A stretch of DNA of 64,000 nucleotides from Epiperipatus broadwayi (Eukaryota; Onychophora; Udeonychophora; Euonychophora; Peripatidae). Location: NCBI GenBank assembly GCA_028023455.1, contig JAQFVV010012987.1, positions 62,001 through 126,000 on the forward strand. Direction: 5' to 3'. Under the pieces are notes generated by a model. That model saw nothing but the letters and a program-made list of their open reading frames with translations, did not search any database and had not been told where the DNA came from. Below, one piece after another: positions 10,589 through 23,510 of this stretch (position 1 is its first letter; the number at the start of each line of letters is the position of its first letter). Both the position numbers and the translations under genes were made by a program.

Positions 10589-13455
10589 TTCAACAGTCAT
10601 TTCATTAGAAATAAGTGAGAGAGGGTGACAAGTGCGTCTTATCACCCTTCTCAAAAAAAAAATCAAGCTGGAACTCCTTTAATTTGAAAATTTTTTCTTT
10701 TATACCAATCGTACGGATTCACTGAACATGGTTTCCTGTTCCAAAATTTTCATTAAGGTCCGAGCATTGGTTGCTACCTCTATTGGACATCTAATTTTTT
10801 TTGTTCTCTTATCTATATCTTTCATCTGGCTTTTTATATAAGAGGCCCAAAGGCTAGTTTGCTTTTTGATAATTAATAACACAATCATTTCCATTTACAG
10901 AGATTTCATAGGAATCTTTTAACAAAAATCTTTTATCTTTAGATCTTGTACTTTTTTTTATAAAAAAGTACGTTCAAATACTTTTTTAAAAATACTTTTA
11001 AAGTTTTGCATCTGTGCGACTATATATACATTTAACAACTCTTTAATTTTTAGCTTTTAGTTTTTATTTACAAACTTAAGTTTTAATTTTAAATTAATGT
11101 AATGGCATATTATATACCGTTACAACATACGTTACTGCAAGTTATAACATCTAAAAACTGCTGTGTGGTAAATCGTAGGATTTCCCACTGTATGTTTGTA
11201 ATTTAAACTCAGTGAGTTAAGTGTGAAGATATTTAAGATTCACACTTTCAGATCTAAATACTTTAGACTGGCTTGGCTATTTAGAAAGACAAGTAAAAAA
11301 GAGGGTGGACCAACCTTTTCTTGTTAAATTCTCTGTCTTGTATTTGCAATCTGATTGGCTGTTAGATAGTAATGAGCACGAGAGGTTTGCAGTCTCTCAA
11401 TTTAATTTCAATACTGTTTACGCTTTATAAAAGAAATATTATTTATTTATATATATATGTGTGTATTATAACAAATTTTTTAATACTCCAAATATTTCTG
11501 TAATGGAACATTAGGTGTGAAAAAATAAATATATCTATTATGCTTAATGTAAATTCAAATAAAAATGATTAAATTCAAATAAATATAATATGATGATGAC
11601 TTATAACCAAGCATTGAAGATTAAACTACATACAACTGCTCCTAAAAGTATTTTAATTTGTTTTTTAGTTTCAATAATCTATAAAATAAAATGAAATTAT
11701 ACGACACCAAGACTTCTTGATAGAAACTGTACTTTTGGAAAACTTATTAATGTCAATCACTATCATTTATAAATTATTACAATTATTTCTGCATGTCCCT
11801 TAATGGATTGCCTAATTTCTCAGAGATGTGGATATCAATAGCATAAGGAATGTTAATAGCATACTATTTGGAGTGAATTTGATAAGAGAACCTAAACTAA
11901 ATTGATTAGTAATAAATTAGCAATATAGTAACAATAGATTTATAAAATTATTGCTTATACATATACAATTTGCAACTATTACTAAATATATCAAATATAA
12001 TACAAAATATTAAAGATAGTAAAAATATTAATTATTAGAGATATTTTAAACTTGGGCCTTAGCATAACTATATTGATAAGATTTTGCCAAGCATAAAGTT
12101 TGAAGGGTTCAAAACCATGGTTTTTGCAGATATCTTTCTTTTATAAAATAAGACTTTATTAGTTTATTCTGTTTTCCTTGAGTATTGGTGATGTTAGATA
12201 GAGTATATTGTATGTCTTAGTAGGTTTTATGGCACAGCCCACTTTTATCCTCACAGCATGATTAAATCAGTTAATGGATAACTTTAGCAAACTTCAATAT
12301 TAATCTTTGGATTCTACTGCATCACTAAAACTGGTGTAGCTGCTTGTTTTCTAGTGACACATTGAGGATAGCCTTCTGCAAGCTAATGCCATACTTGCTG
12401 TTGTAGATCTTAGTATTGAAAATATGTTTAATGTCAGAAAGGCATGATGATTCAAACTATGGTGGAAAACTGTTTTAACCAGCTGTTCATGTACACTTCA
12501 TGGGAACACTACAACACAATTACATGAGTTGAGACTTAGAATAGACTATATTGCCCTAATTGTTGGTTTCTAACTTATTTACACCCCACTTATTGTTTTT
12601 CACATCTACGACATATTCAAAGTTGTTTTTTCAAAATACAGACTTATCAAAACCTAATTAAAAGAATTTAACATCTGTTTATTTATAATAACATGATCAC
12701 TGATAAACATTTTCTTTATTCCATAAATTATGTTATAAAAAATATAATTTTCTCTTTTTTCTTTCTTTTTATTTACAACAGTGATAGGAAGAAGAAAAAA
12801 ATCATTACTGATTTTGAAAATTGATCAATACCTTTCTTAATTTTAGTAACCCATCATTTTTAATAACAAATTTAGATTTTCCATTTAATTTATTATAAGA
12901 AAGAGTAAATTATGTATTTAAAATCCCAACCAGTAGGCAAATCTGAAAGAATCACAAAATACTTTATGTTTTTATAAACTGTGCAATTCAAATTCTTGCA
13001 GGCATTAAAACTAATTTTTTTTCTTTTTTTTACATAGTATGAGCTCTTATTGCAATTTTACATAATACACCTCATTCATACAATTTTAAATAACATTAGA
13101 TAAAAAATCTAAAGACCTTTTATTAAAAAAATTGCCTAAACCAGTGACCTTAAGTGACTCATATGTTGCATCTAGTATGTGCACACCACTCATGACAATT
13201 TATATATTTATTTTATTTTTTGATTATGCAGCTTTATAAAGTAACTAATTCGAGCTGCTATCAAATTTATTTCAGTTATAATATATATACATTAATAAAC
13301 TATAAGTGCAAGCAGATAATTTATCACATAAATTATATTTGTGCAGTTTATGGGCTTAATTAGATTTACTGCGTAATTGTAGAGTTGTCTTGACAACAGA
13401 CTACTGCTGTTCTGTTGGTTTGTTCAAGTATGAAGTCTGTGTTGATGCAATTTAC

Positions 13456-13457
<2 letters not shown>
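10589..13457. other. No gene seen
   Basis: Unassigned. A promoter-like pair (ATTGG near 11352 and tttataaaag near 11423) is noted as a weak observation only. The stretch 12200-12600 is slightly less AT-rich, but all frames are closed by stops. Confidence 0.5.

Positions 13458-13529
<72 letters not shown>
13458..13529. repeat. (TA)n microsatellite
   Basis: An uninterrupted alternating TA tract of about 72 bp. Confidence 0.97.
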
Positions 13530-13532
<3 letters not shown>

Positions 13533-14320
13533 GCTAAATAATATGTAATAAATAAGAATGGCAAGCTTCCTTGTAATAATATATACAATATAAATCTATT
13601 TTTGCTCATGGCTTAGTATCTTATATTGTAATAAAAAAAATTCAGCAATAAACTTTTCATTAATTATTTATTCTCTAGCATTGACGAAAGTATATATTGC
13701 ATTTGCATTTATATATTTTGCTAGACAAAAATAAAAAAAAATGATTAAGACAAAATAGTAATAATTTGATTATTTATGTGGCTTAAAAAAAGACAGAGTG
13801 ATGGATTTGAGAGCTGAAAGTTCCTGAATTAAAGCTCAAACTGTCACCTTTGGTACTCAGACAAATTGATGATTTATTTATTATTTATTTAGTTATTTTT
13901 TTCTGTCAAGAAAAGACTGTAAAATAAAAATCTACAAAACACAAAGTTTGTAAAACTATAAATAAAAAAAGAATACTAAAAATGAAACAGGTGTACTACA
14001 TTACCTTAATAATAATAGTGTCTTTGTGCACTCTAAAAAACACAAAGAGATGGATAGATCATTTTGGCTAAAATGAAGTTTGTTTGTTTGGCAGGAGCTA
14101 ATATTAATTTGCTAGCATCTGCTAATAAATATATATGTGTGTGTGTCTATACCCTTTCTAATTTTTTCTATCTATATATGGTTGCTTGTTTGATATTATT
14201 CTAGCACTAATGTTTTAACTGTATCTTATCTGTCATTATCTGGTTAATATAAATTCCTCAATAACTATTGATATAGGTGTGATGCAATGAGGCTAATTAA
14301 AAATCACATATAACTTATAA
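13530..14320. other. No gene seen
   Basis: AT-rich unassigned DNA with a short 'tatatatgtgtgtgtgtc' simple repeat near 14130. Confidence 0.5.
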
Positions 14321-15345
14321 AATTAATACACTGTACAGGCTTACACACACTTGCACATGTATAATGTTAATATATAAGGGATTCGAATTCAGACTTTTAC
14401 ACAACCCTCAACTCTCCATGTCATCTCATATTGCTAACCCACCTGATCATACACATGTTGGAAAGATAAATAATCACCAATATACATATTTCATGCTAAA
14501 CCAGCAAATCATCAGTTGGTCCAGATTACTATCTCCACACACACACACACACACACATACATACACATATATATACAATTAGTGCTCAACTTTATATTAA
14601 GATAGCCAATCTTCATACTTTAATGAACAAGCTCCAATTCTTCAGCCATCCATTTAATTGAAAATCTGATGCTGGAACGTTCAAAGCCTCTTTTAGTGCC
14701 AAGGTTGTCATCCTACCCATGTTTACCATTTAGTCATTCTGACCCCTCATGTACTGGAGAATAATCCATTTACATACATATGTGAGGGATGGGCATGGAG
14801 AGTTAAGGGTCATGTGAAAGTCTGAGGTTGAATCCCTTATATATGACATTATATATGTGCAGGTGTGAGTAAGGCTGTACAGTATATTAATTTACATATT
14901 AAAACATAGTGTGTTTAAGATCTGCCCATCAATTGCATATGTATGTAAATGGATTATTCTCCAGTACATGAGGGGTCAGAATGACTAAATGGTCAACATG
15001 GGTAGGATGACAACCTTGGCACTAATGAGGGCTTTGAACATTCCAGCGTTAGATTTTCAATGAAATGGATGGCTGAAGAGTTTTGGATTGGAATAGTTTG
15101 AAGCCTGTCCATTAAAGTATGAAGATTGGCTATCTTAATATAAAGCTGGGCATTGATTGTATATATGTGTGGAGATAGTAATCTGGACCAACTGATGATT
15201 GCTGGTTTAGCATGAAATATGTATATTGGTGATTAATTATCTTTTCAACATGTGTATGATCAGGTGGGTCAGCAATATGAGATGGTATGGAGAGTTAAGG
15301 GTTGTGTGAAAGTCTGAGTTTGAATCCCTTATATATTACATTATA
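14321..15345. repeat. Large foldback repeat, copy 1
   Basis: The left part (14321-14790) is an inverted copy of the right part (14940-15345). Shared blocks include 'gatagtaatctggaccaac', 'catgaaatatgtatattgg', 'gtcagaatgactaaatggt' and 'agtctgagtttgaatccctt'. The middle repeats the arm end once more ('gagagttaagggtcatgtg' at about 14798). The arm end carries 'ggttgaatccc', which resembles a tRNA B box. Related copies occur at 20190-21180 and 53880-54345. Class unknown; no coding sequence. Confidence 0.8.
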
Positions 15346-16989
15346 TAACTTATAGTAGAGTAACATACTTTTTTTAAAAAAAAAGGCTTACATTTTTTTA
15401 AAATAATCACGTTTACTATGAAATGATTTTGTAGTATTTGGTTTTTTAAATATCTCTAAAAAAAGTAATCATCTTATAGTTTTTTGTAGATAATTTCTAT
15501 TCACAGATGTATGAACAAACATTAGTGTTATAAATCTAACTGATGATGATGCTAATCTGAACAAAGAGTTGTGCATTATAGCAGTATGTATTTTTGACTT
15601 AACGCATACAATAATAAATCTAAAACAGGCCAAATTAAATCTCCATAATAAACAGGTAAATGAGAAAAGTTTAATAGTATGATATATTTCATGTTTTTTC
15701 ACCTGTGTCTACTATTAAAGTTACATCTTTAGTAAGCTTGAGTATTTAGGGATTTCCAGATGGTAATGTCTTTAAAGACAATAATCAGAAAATAATTTGG
15801 AAATTGAGATTTATGTTTGATCATAATTACACAAGCTAATTATAGGTGTTAGCAGAGTAGAGAACTTTTGTTTGCTTATATTGTATAGGCTTAATAATTA
15901 AGGAATTTATTTTCAATATGTTAAAAAAAAAGTTTTTTTTATTCTTTGATTTATTGTTGATTATATATATCAAGAAAAACAATTGGTAAAGATTAGATGA
16001 AATTTTTTGCAAGTTGCCAACATGCAAGATTAAATGATAGATGTAGAGAACACCTGAAATTCAATAAAAAAATATTCAGGATTGAATGGAAAACTTATAT
16101 ACTGTATTCTGTAAGTGAAGACATTATCTACACAGGCAATGCAAGTGATTTTAAAAAATGGAATATAATTTTAATGTAAGGTAAGCTTGATAACAAAACG
16201 TAAACAAAAAAAAATATGCAGATAAAATCATATAAAAGATAACAGCCTTTAATAAATTTATTTTAAGGGCAAATCAATTTACTAAAAGTACTTCATAAAT
16301 GAACAGAGAAAGAGAAAGCATTATTCACTGGGATTGACAATTGATAGGGACAACAGTATAGTGATTCTTATTTCTCATTTTATCCCTAGCCAAGGAAACC
16401 TAAATACTGATCAGTGTTGAAAGACTGACAGGTTTGATTTGAAGAAAATTTTTTTAACTTTAATTAGAACCTGAAAAAAAAAACCAAGTTTACCTGTTCA
16501 AAATTCAAACTCATGTCATTTAAATGCCAAATAAATGTACTACTATTGCAATCTGATAGAAAAACATGTGTTAAATCTTTAATTAATTTACCATCCAAAA
16601 AAAGTTGCTTAAATAAAGTATATACCATTATTGTATATATTATGCCACAGATAAATATATAATAGTTATTTTATAAACAACATACTATTTGGATCTTAAT
16701 ATTTATTAAAAGTATAACAAAATATTTATGATATCTAATAAATGTATATACATATGTTTAAAAAGTAAATAGGTTACAGTAAATAGAGTTATTACACTTT
16801 ATTTAAGCATAAGCAAACTGTTTTCATTTTGTTTTTTTAACTCCAACTAATTGTTATTGACATGGCATGTGTAAGTTCAATATTTGTAGTTATTCTGTAT
16901 AACAAAGTACATGGTTAGCATGTAAGTAAATAACCATTTTTGAGAAATTTTGTTTTTATACACAGTGAGCATAAAATTTCAATATTCAA
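15346..16989. other. No gene seen
   Basis: AT-rich. Overlapping frames at 15836-16179 on both strands are short and lack motifs. Confidence 0.5.
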
Positions 16990-17230
16990 GAGCCTTTGTC
17001 AGGATGCCTCACTTGGTTAGAGCATCACCTTAAAATTCAATAATTCAAGAATCTAAGAGTCCAGGTTTGATTCCCATGCTAGTACTATAACTGGTCAGGA
17101 CAGCAACACCTAAAGAGAGGAGAATAATACCACTTGCAATGTTGTGCATATATTAACCTGTGTGCTGTCACTAACAGTTGAAAGTAATTGGAATTTTCAA
17201 ATAAAGTTTAAATTTTTCTAAAGACATTCA
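16990..17230 (+). mobile_element. tRNA-derived SINE, copy 1
   Basis: Begins with a tRNA-like head: 'cacttggttagagcatc' near 17009-17025 matches an A box, and 'ggtttgattcc' near 17064 matches a B box. The body contains 'ctggtcagga..gcaacacct', 'agaataata', 'aacctgtgtgctgtcacta', and ends near 'ataaagtttaaatttttct'. Bodies of the same family occur at 58395-58612 (minus), 58613-58940 and 60060-60245. The A and B boxes would act as an internal RNA polymerase III promoter in an active copy. Confidence 0.8.
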
Positions 17231-17631
17231 ATATTTAATATTAGATGATAAAAATAATCCAATATATAAACACAATTGTCAATAATATGATTGTGAAGAT
17301 ATATTCTTTTTAAAAATGAGAATTTATTCAGTGATATAGAGTTTAGGATTTTAAAATGAGAAGTCGTTCATTTAAAACACCTATGATTAGAACAACAAGG
17401 ATGATTGACATTTGCAATGTGATGATTCTTAATCACATGTTGCAAAAAACTTTCCAATAACAATTTGCTTAGAGTTAATGATAGTAGGTGGATTGTATTA
17501 TATAAAAATAACACCAAATATGTATAAATAGCAAAAATCAATTATGGAAATGCATACCAGATTTGAATGTGGCTAGATGCTTTTATATTAAAGAAATAAT
17601 TTTCAAAATAGAATCAACTTTATCTATACAA
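17231..17631. other. No gene seen
   Basis: Unassigned AT-rich DNA between the SINE and the foldback copy. Confidence 0.5.
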
Positions 17632-17795
17632 ACTGCCACCTATTGCAAGCCATAATAATTAATAAATGCTAGAAGGTTAGTGCATCAAAATTCTTATCTA
17701 ATACCTACTCATTCAATATCCCCAAACTAGTTTTTAACTTATGGTTTTAATCAATGAGGACCATGTATCTGAGAGCACTGCACCTTAATCATTGG
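17632..17795 (-). mobile_element. Copy B of hammerhead-bearing foldback family
   Basis: A diverged copy of the family at 2018. Recognisable blocks are 'tgccacc', 'attcttatctaatacctac' and 'aatatccccaaactag'. It contains a hammerhead-like motif on the minus strand. Confidence 0.6.
17719..17760 (-). ncRNA. Hammerhead-ribozyme-like motif (copy B)
   Basis: On the minus strand: stem I TCCTCA (17755-17760) pairs with TGGGGA (17719-17724). The core is decayed to TTGATTA. Stem II is AAC/GTT around CATAA, where copy E has AGC/GCT around the same loop, a compensatory G-C to A-T change. GAAAC has become AAAAC and the site is GTT. Probably inactive, but informative for the fold. Confidence 0.4.
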
Positions 17796-18264
17796 ATCTA
17801 ATGTATCCCTCCAGCAGTTACCATTTACCTTTTAAGCTAACTATATCCCAATTTAAAAATACAGTAATTTTTCAATCCAAGCTAATATGCATGTATAGTC
17901 ATACAGTTCAAAACTCAGTTAAAGATTTTGATGCATTAACATTCTATCATCCATTGATTACTATGACTCACACTAGATGGCAATATTGTATAAAATTGCT
18001 ACTGTGTTAACAGATTGCATATATAAGGAATGGTAGTTATGTGATATTATAGTGATGTTTAATATAGGAATTAGACAACTATATAAACCATTTATTCAAT
18101 AAAAGAATTTTAGCTGAATGAAGACTAACAATAACCTTATTTCTTATTTTTCTAGTGTTCAACCAACAAGGTTGTGGCAGAAAACATTAACCCTTGTCAA
18201 GAGTAGCTAAACTAATAAAACTCCATTTTTTAAAATATCTGACAAGCTTATATAACATGGTAGC
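17796..18264. other. No gene seen
   Basis: Unassigned. A short frame at 17792-18010 has no recognisable features. Confidence 0.5.
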
Positions 18265-18435
18265 AATACAGTAGCAAACTCTCCATATAGCAGTGCTACC
18301 TAGTGCAAGCTTTAATAATCAATGGATGCAAGAAGGTTTGTGCATAATATTCTTTTTTATTGCCTATCTTCTTGCGTCCATTGATTTCTAAGGCTTGCAT
18401 TGGATAGCACTATTATATAGAGAATTTGCTATTGT
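18265..18435. mobile_element. Copy C of foldback family, imperfect palindrome
   Basis: The left arm (about 18265-18333) and right arm (about 18368-18435) mirror each other around 'ctatcttcttgcgtccattg'. The core hammerhead part is missing. A weak target-duplication candidate, 'ttatataacatgg' at 18248 versus 'ttatgtaaacatgg' at 18445, has two differences. Confidence 0.65.
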
Positions 18436-20189
18436 ATTAATAGTTTATGTAAACATGGAAAATGGTAATCAATGTGATGTTTTAGCATAGTGGAATATGA
18501 ATAATTGTTTACTTAAAAAATTACAAGTGTGTGAACTATATTAAGTATTTTTCATCACCACAGCTAGGTTTGGTATAGTGCTAAAGTAATGTATTCAGGA
18601 ACTCAAGGATGATTGATTATTAACCTGTATTATTTGTTATTTCTAGCACATGAACTCCTTATGAATTCCCAAATAGAATAGCAACTGGATTATATGAAAT
18701 CAGCTGTTTGCTTTAACCCGTAGGTAAAAGTAACTAGTTTGTGGGAATTGAAGATTTCTAAATATATTTCTGAAAAAAAAAACACCTCTGTATAATCATG
18801 TTGAACTCCGCTTGGAATTTCATTGCTCATGTGATAAATCAATTGAGTAAATCTGTAGTTAATTTATTTTTTAAATCAAATTGTAAATTTTTAAAGCAGA
18901 AAGAAAAATATCATTCTATTTTTATTAAAATTATTTTTATCCTATTATACTTTCGTTAATTGCCATAAAAAAAGGCATTTAGTAAAAATCTATTTTTCCA
19001 TTTCGACTTCCACATATATAGATAAAAACATTATATATATATGTTCTATCTACAAAATAAAAGCGAAGATAATTAAAAAAATCCATTAGAATTTTCAACT
19101 CGAACAACTATTTTGAATACATTATGACAATTTAAAACAAACTATGTTCAAGAAACAAAAAATAAAGGGAAAGCGAACTAATTTATATAATAACTTTTAA
19201 TGGAATATTAAAAATATATTATAATATTCATCGTTTTCTTAATTTTGAAGTTTATCAAAGCATATCCTAATGTGAGTGAAGAAATTATGTTTTGACAGTT
19301 TATTATTAATGGAATATTTTGAAATGATGTGAATAAATCAATGTGAACAGGTTACTGATGCATGGACCAATTTGTTGGTATTGGGTGGGGCTAACTTTGC
19401 TAATCATTAGTAATAAAATATTCCAACATTCCCATTAGAAAAGTTGAGCAAGCCGGCCGTCATTGTTTAAGAGTTCTCATAATTAATGGCTTTGGAAGTT
19501 TTTTAATTTTTTTTTTTTAAAGAAATGGTTATAATTAATTTTTAAACCAAGCTTAAAATAGTTAAACAACCATCAGTAATAATATATTTATATTTTTAAA
19601 CAAAATAATAAGAATTTGCATCATATTTAATTAAAAAGTTGTTAGAATTATTTCCTACTCAAATTTAAAAGCTAAATCAATTCTTTTCATAATTACAGTT
19701 ATTTACTGTTGTGATTATTATTAGTTCTAATTATAAACCAGGCATTTTAAAAGACAAATTATTATTTAACACACACATACATATATAAATTATACATAGG
19801 TGTTTATAGACATATGTGCACACAGTTTTTGCTAGAACGATATTCACTAATTGGAAAAACACAATTATGATATCTGCATCACTGTTTTTTTTAATCAATA
19901 AAAACTTTCTTGTTAATAATAATTAAATTTTTTGCTTAAAAATTTACGAAGAGTTCAAGCTTAGAATTGATATCTGGCTACTATCCATGAATTTGAACTG
20001 GAGTCTACTGCCCTAAACCGTACAGAACAAATTTTTGTTTCTTATGAACAAACAAGAATACATACATTCGATTTACAACAGTGATTCTCAATCTTGATTT
20101 ACAACAGTGATTCTCAATTTGGGATATTTCCAAGAAACAAATCAGCGTGTAGGAGTACATGAAAAAAATTAAATAACGCCCGGAAAGTG
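18436..20189. other. No gene seen
   Basis: Unassigned AT-rich sequence. A short less AT-rich patch near 19370-19480 (ggggctaact; gccggccgtc) has no supported function. A short tandem duplication of 'gatttacaacagtgattct' lies at 20070-20117. Confidence 0.5.
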
Positions 20190-21180
20190 TGGCACTTACA
20201 CCAATATATATATAATATAGGGGTTTGAACACAGACTTTCAGGATCCCTTCATCTATCCACTCCATCTCATACAACTGATAACATGACCACAGACATATA
20301 AAAAAAATCTCCAATATATATATTTCATGCTGAACCAGCACTCATCAGTTGGTCCAGATTATCATCCCCATCCCCCCACATATATAATCAGTACTCAGTT
20401 TATATTAAGATAACAAATCTTCAAATTTTCATGGACAGGCTTTAATCTTCTCCATTCTTCAACTCTTAAGCCATACATATCATTGAAAATCTGATGATGG
20501 AGCAGTCAAAGCTTTTGTTGAAGCCATTATTGTTGTCATGTCCATGCTGACTTTAAGTCATTCTGACCCCTCCTGTATAGAACCTTGTCCATTTAAATAC
20601 ATAGAATATCATTTATATTTTTGACATGTGTGTGGTCAGTTGTATAATATGGAGTGGATAGCTGAAGGGCACTTGAAAGTCTGTGTTCAAATCCCTTATA
20701 ACTACATCTAAATTCCAATTATGTGAATTATGCTTGTATTCAAATACTACACATTCAGCCTGTATCCTGCCCATCCTTCTTCTGTGTGTTTGCATGGATG
20801 AGGTCCTATATATGAAGGAACAGAGTGACTTAAAGTCAACATGAGCATGACAATAATATTGGCATCAACAAGGGATTTGGATGTTCCATCATCAGATTTT
20901 CAACAGTATAAATAGTTGAAGAATTGGAATATGGAGTAGATTGGGGTCCATCTATTTAAGTTTGAAGATTTACTATCTTAATATAAACAGTGCACCGATT
21001 ATATAAATATATGCATGTGGGGGGAGATGACCTAAACCAACTGTTGAGTGTTGATTCAGCACAAAACACATACGTTGGAGATCTGTAATGTATATCTGTT
21101 ATATGAGATGGTATGGATAGGTGAAGGGAGCTTGATCGTCTGTTCAAATCTCATATAATTACATCTAAACTCCAGGTATA
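20190..21180. repeat. Large foldback repeat, copy 2
   Basis: Same architecture as 14321-15345. The left arm reads inverted ('catcagttggtccagatta' near 20342, 'aagtcattctgacccctcc' near 20555). An arm-end copy sits mid-way ('gtctgtgttcaaatccctt' at about 20680). The right arm reads directly ('atgacctaaaccaactg' near 21026). More diverged than copy 1. Confidence 0.7.
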
Positions 21181-21953
21181 TGAATTATGATTGCATTTAA
21201 ATAAATAAACTTGAAATTATTACAGCTTTGTTGAGTTTTGAACTACTATATACTGAAATGTTTAGGCAACTATTTATCAGTTTCTAACTTTTACGAGTAT
21301 ATTAAACGATAATTTTAAAAATAGATTTGATTTACAGTGAGCACCGCCATTTTTCAATCATTTGGGAATGTTAATAAGTTTAACCTTAGAAAGCAAAATT
21401 TAAAAAAAAAGTTGTAAAAGATAATATATATTTAATTCATTTTATTATTTGATAGCTAATGGATTTTTATGCTGCAAATAATTTTTCTTTTTCATGAAAG
21501 GTACCGTATCTTCAAACTGTTATGCTGCAAATTTTTTTCTATTACACGTCATCTTTGTATCTTCAACATGTGAAGTCATAGTTTTTCTGGAGAAGTTTGA
21601 AAAATAATTTCTTGAAACGAAAACAGTGCAATCATTGAAATTTCTGGAAAGACATTGGTAATTATTTTTTGTATATCACTTTTTTTTAAAAATATTGATG
21701 AATTTAAATGATTTGATAATGTTTATAATCGTTTATTTTTTAAGTATTACACCTAAGATGTAAATTGTGAATTTCAGTTATTTTGTGTGGTAGGGGTATA
21801 TTTTACGTTGATAATTCTTTTTTATGTACTGCTTGATGAATTTAAATGATAATGCCATAATTTTAAAGCAGAGACCAAATAATTGCTTTTGAATGCATTG
21901 CAGATAAATGCAAATTGGAAGCTTAATAAATAATTTGATGAAATTCTGTTTTT
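21181..21953. other. No gene seen
   Basis: Unassigned. A 'tgctgcaaat' block recurs near 21470 and 21522. Confidence 0.5.
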
Positions 21954-22520
21954 GCATTTTCCCGCCTTCCGCCATTGTTAATGGTTTCTTGTATATTGCA
22001 TTTTCCCGCCTTCCACCATTGTTAATGGTTTCTTGTACATTACTTTTCATTTTCAGCTATATATATATATTATTTAATTTACAATTTTATAGCATTATGA
22101 TTTTTTTTTAAAAATTTGGACTTTCGCAATATTTCTTGAATATGTACAGCATCAGGCATTTTTACTTGTCAATTTAAGTAGATAATTATTGCTTGTGGGA
22201 GGGGGGTTTAATGTATTTTCAGCTATTTTTATTTATTTTTTTGAATTTTTCAGCTATATATATTTTTAATTTTTAATTTTATAGCATTTTGAGTGTTTTT
22301 TTTTTTAAATTTGGACTTTTGCAATATTTCTTGAATATATACAGCATCAGGCATTTATTTTTTACTTGTCAATTTTCAGCGTTTTTATATGTCTAGCATC
22401 AGGCTTTTTTAGTTGTCTATTTTCATGCACTTTTTGATATAAATTTATTTTTTACTTGCCACTTTTCAGCATTTTTATGTGTCTAGCCTCGGGTTTTTTT
22501 AGTTGACGATTTTCAGCCAC
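21954..22520. repeat. Degenerate tandem repeat cluster
   Basis: First a 44-bp direct duplication (21954 and 21998, 'gcattttcccgccttcc'). Then two longer diverged copies start near 22052 and 22248 ('tcagctatatatat', 'tttggactttcgcaatattt', 'tacagcatcaggcattt'). The 'gcatcaggc' and 'tttttagttg' parts recur again to about 22520. Confidence 0.7.
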
Positions 22521-23410
22521 TTTTTGCAAAAAAATTTTATCACTTGCAGTTTTCTGACCAGTTGTTGATGGTGTCGCAGCGCCGCCTGGTGGCGACATAG
22601 CATGTCGGGTTAAAGTACCATATATATATATTGACTTTTTGATTTATTATTTCAGTGCTTTTTAATATCATTATTGCGCCATTTATTTCCAGTTACAACA
22701 TTATAAATCTTGAATAATAAAAATTATAATAATTATAAACATTTTGTTAATATAAGTGGTACAATTTGGGGATATGAATTTCCAAGAGATATTAAAAGGA
22801 ACAAAAACTGAACAGTGCCGATTTATAGCAAATCAATGATATAGGAATGGGCGACTTCTGAATAAAAGAAAGTTATTACCTAATTATTATTCAATTAAAT
22901 TACTTAAAATATATCCATTTGACATTACCTATTTATATACTATTTTGCTTCTTATTGTTTTTATTTAATAAACATTTATAAAATAATTTAAATGTTAACT
23001 CTTAAAAAAATAAGATAATTTTTCTAATTAATTCTATAAATTAGTTTGACTGCAGGATTTTGGTTTCTCTATTTCATGTTTATTTAACTTATGTAATTGA
23101 GGGATTATTTATTTATTTTGGATTTCACTTTTCTTGTATAAGTTTAAATTATTGCAAAATGTATATGATGATACATTTCTAAAATTAAATCGTCTTATTT
23201 ATAAATATAAACTCAATTTTTTCTAGCAGCAGTAGTACTGTCAGATTTATGCGTCCTCTGAATCATTAGAGCTCTTATAGTAGCTAAAAGTAAAAGTAAA
23301 AATACTGTCAGAGTGGTATTATATTTTTTTTATAAATGATCATTAGCAACAACAATTGCTATACAAAAGTATATAATATTTTTACAAAACAAATAATGGC
23401 AAAATAAACA
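22521..23410. other. No gene seen; GC-rich 17-mer of note
   Basis: Contains an isolated GC-rich segment at 22571-22610 (cagcgccgcctggtggc at 22577-22593) that resembles a CTCF core site with one mismatch. Otherwise AT-rich and unassigned. Confidence 0.45.
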
Positions 23411-23510
23411 TAATTCTAACAAACGTGTATTGTTCAAGTTAATCTGAAAAGGTAAATCAAACTATAAGAAAGTTTTAATTGCACTGAGCCAGATTTCAGC
23501 AGATTTCTGT
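23411..23510 (+). repeat. Dispersed direct repeat, member 1
   Basis: About 100 bp ('taattctaacaaac', 'gttcaagttaatctg', 'gtaaatcaaactataagaaa', 'tttcagcagat') recurs at 24757-24850 in the same orientation. Class unknown. It ends in an acceptor-like 'tttcag', followed by an unrecognised open frame to 23718. Confidence 0.7.

Noticed and set aside
12200-12600. Slightly less AT-rich patch, possible decayed gene
   Set aside because: All six frames are broken and no motif could be recognised.
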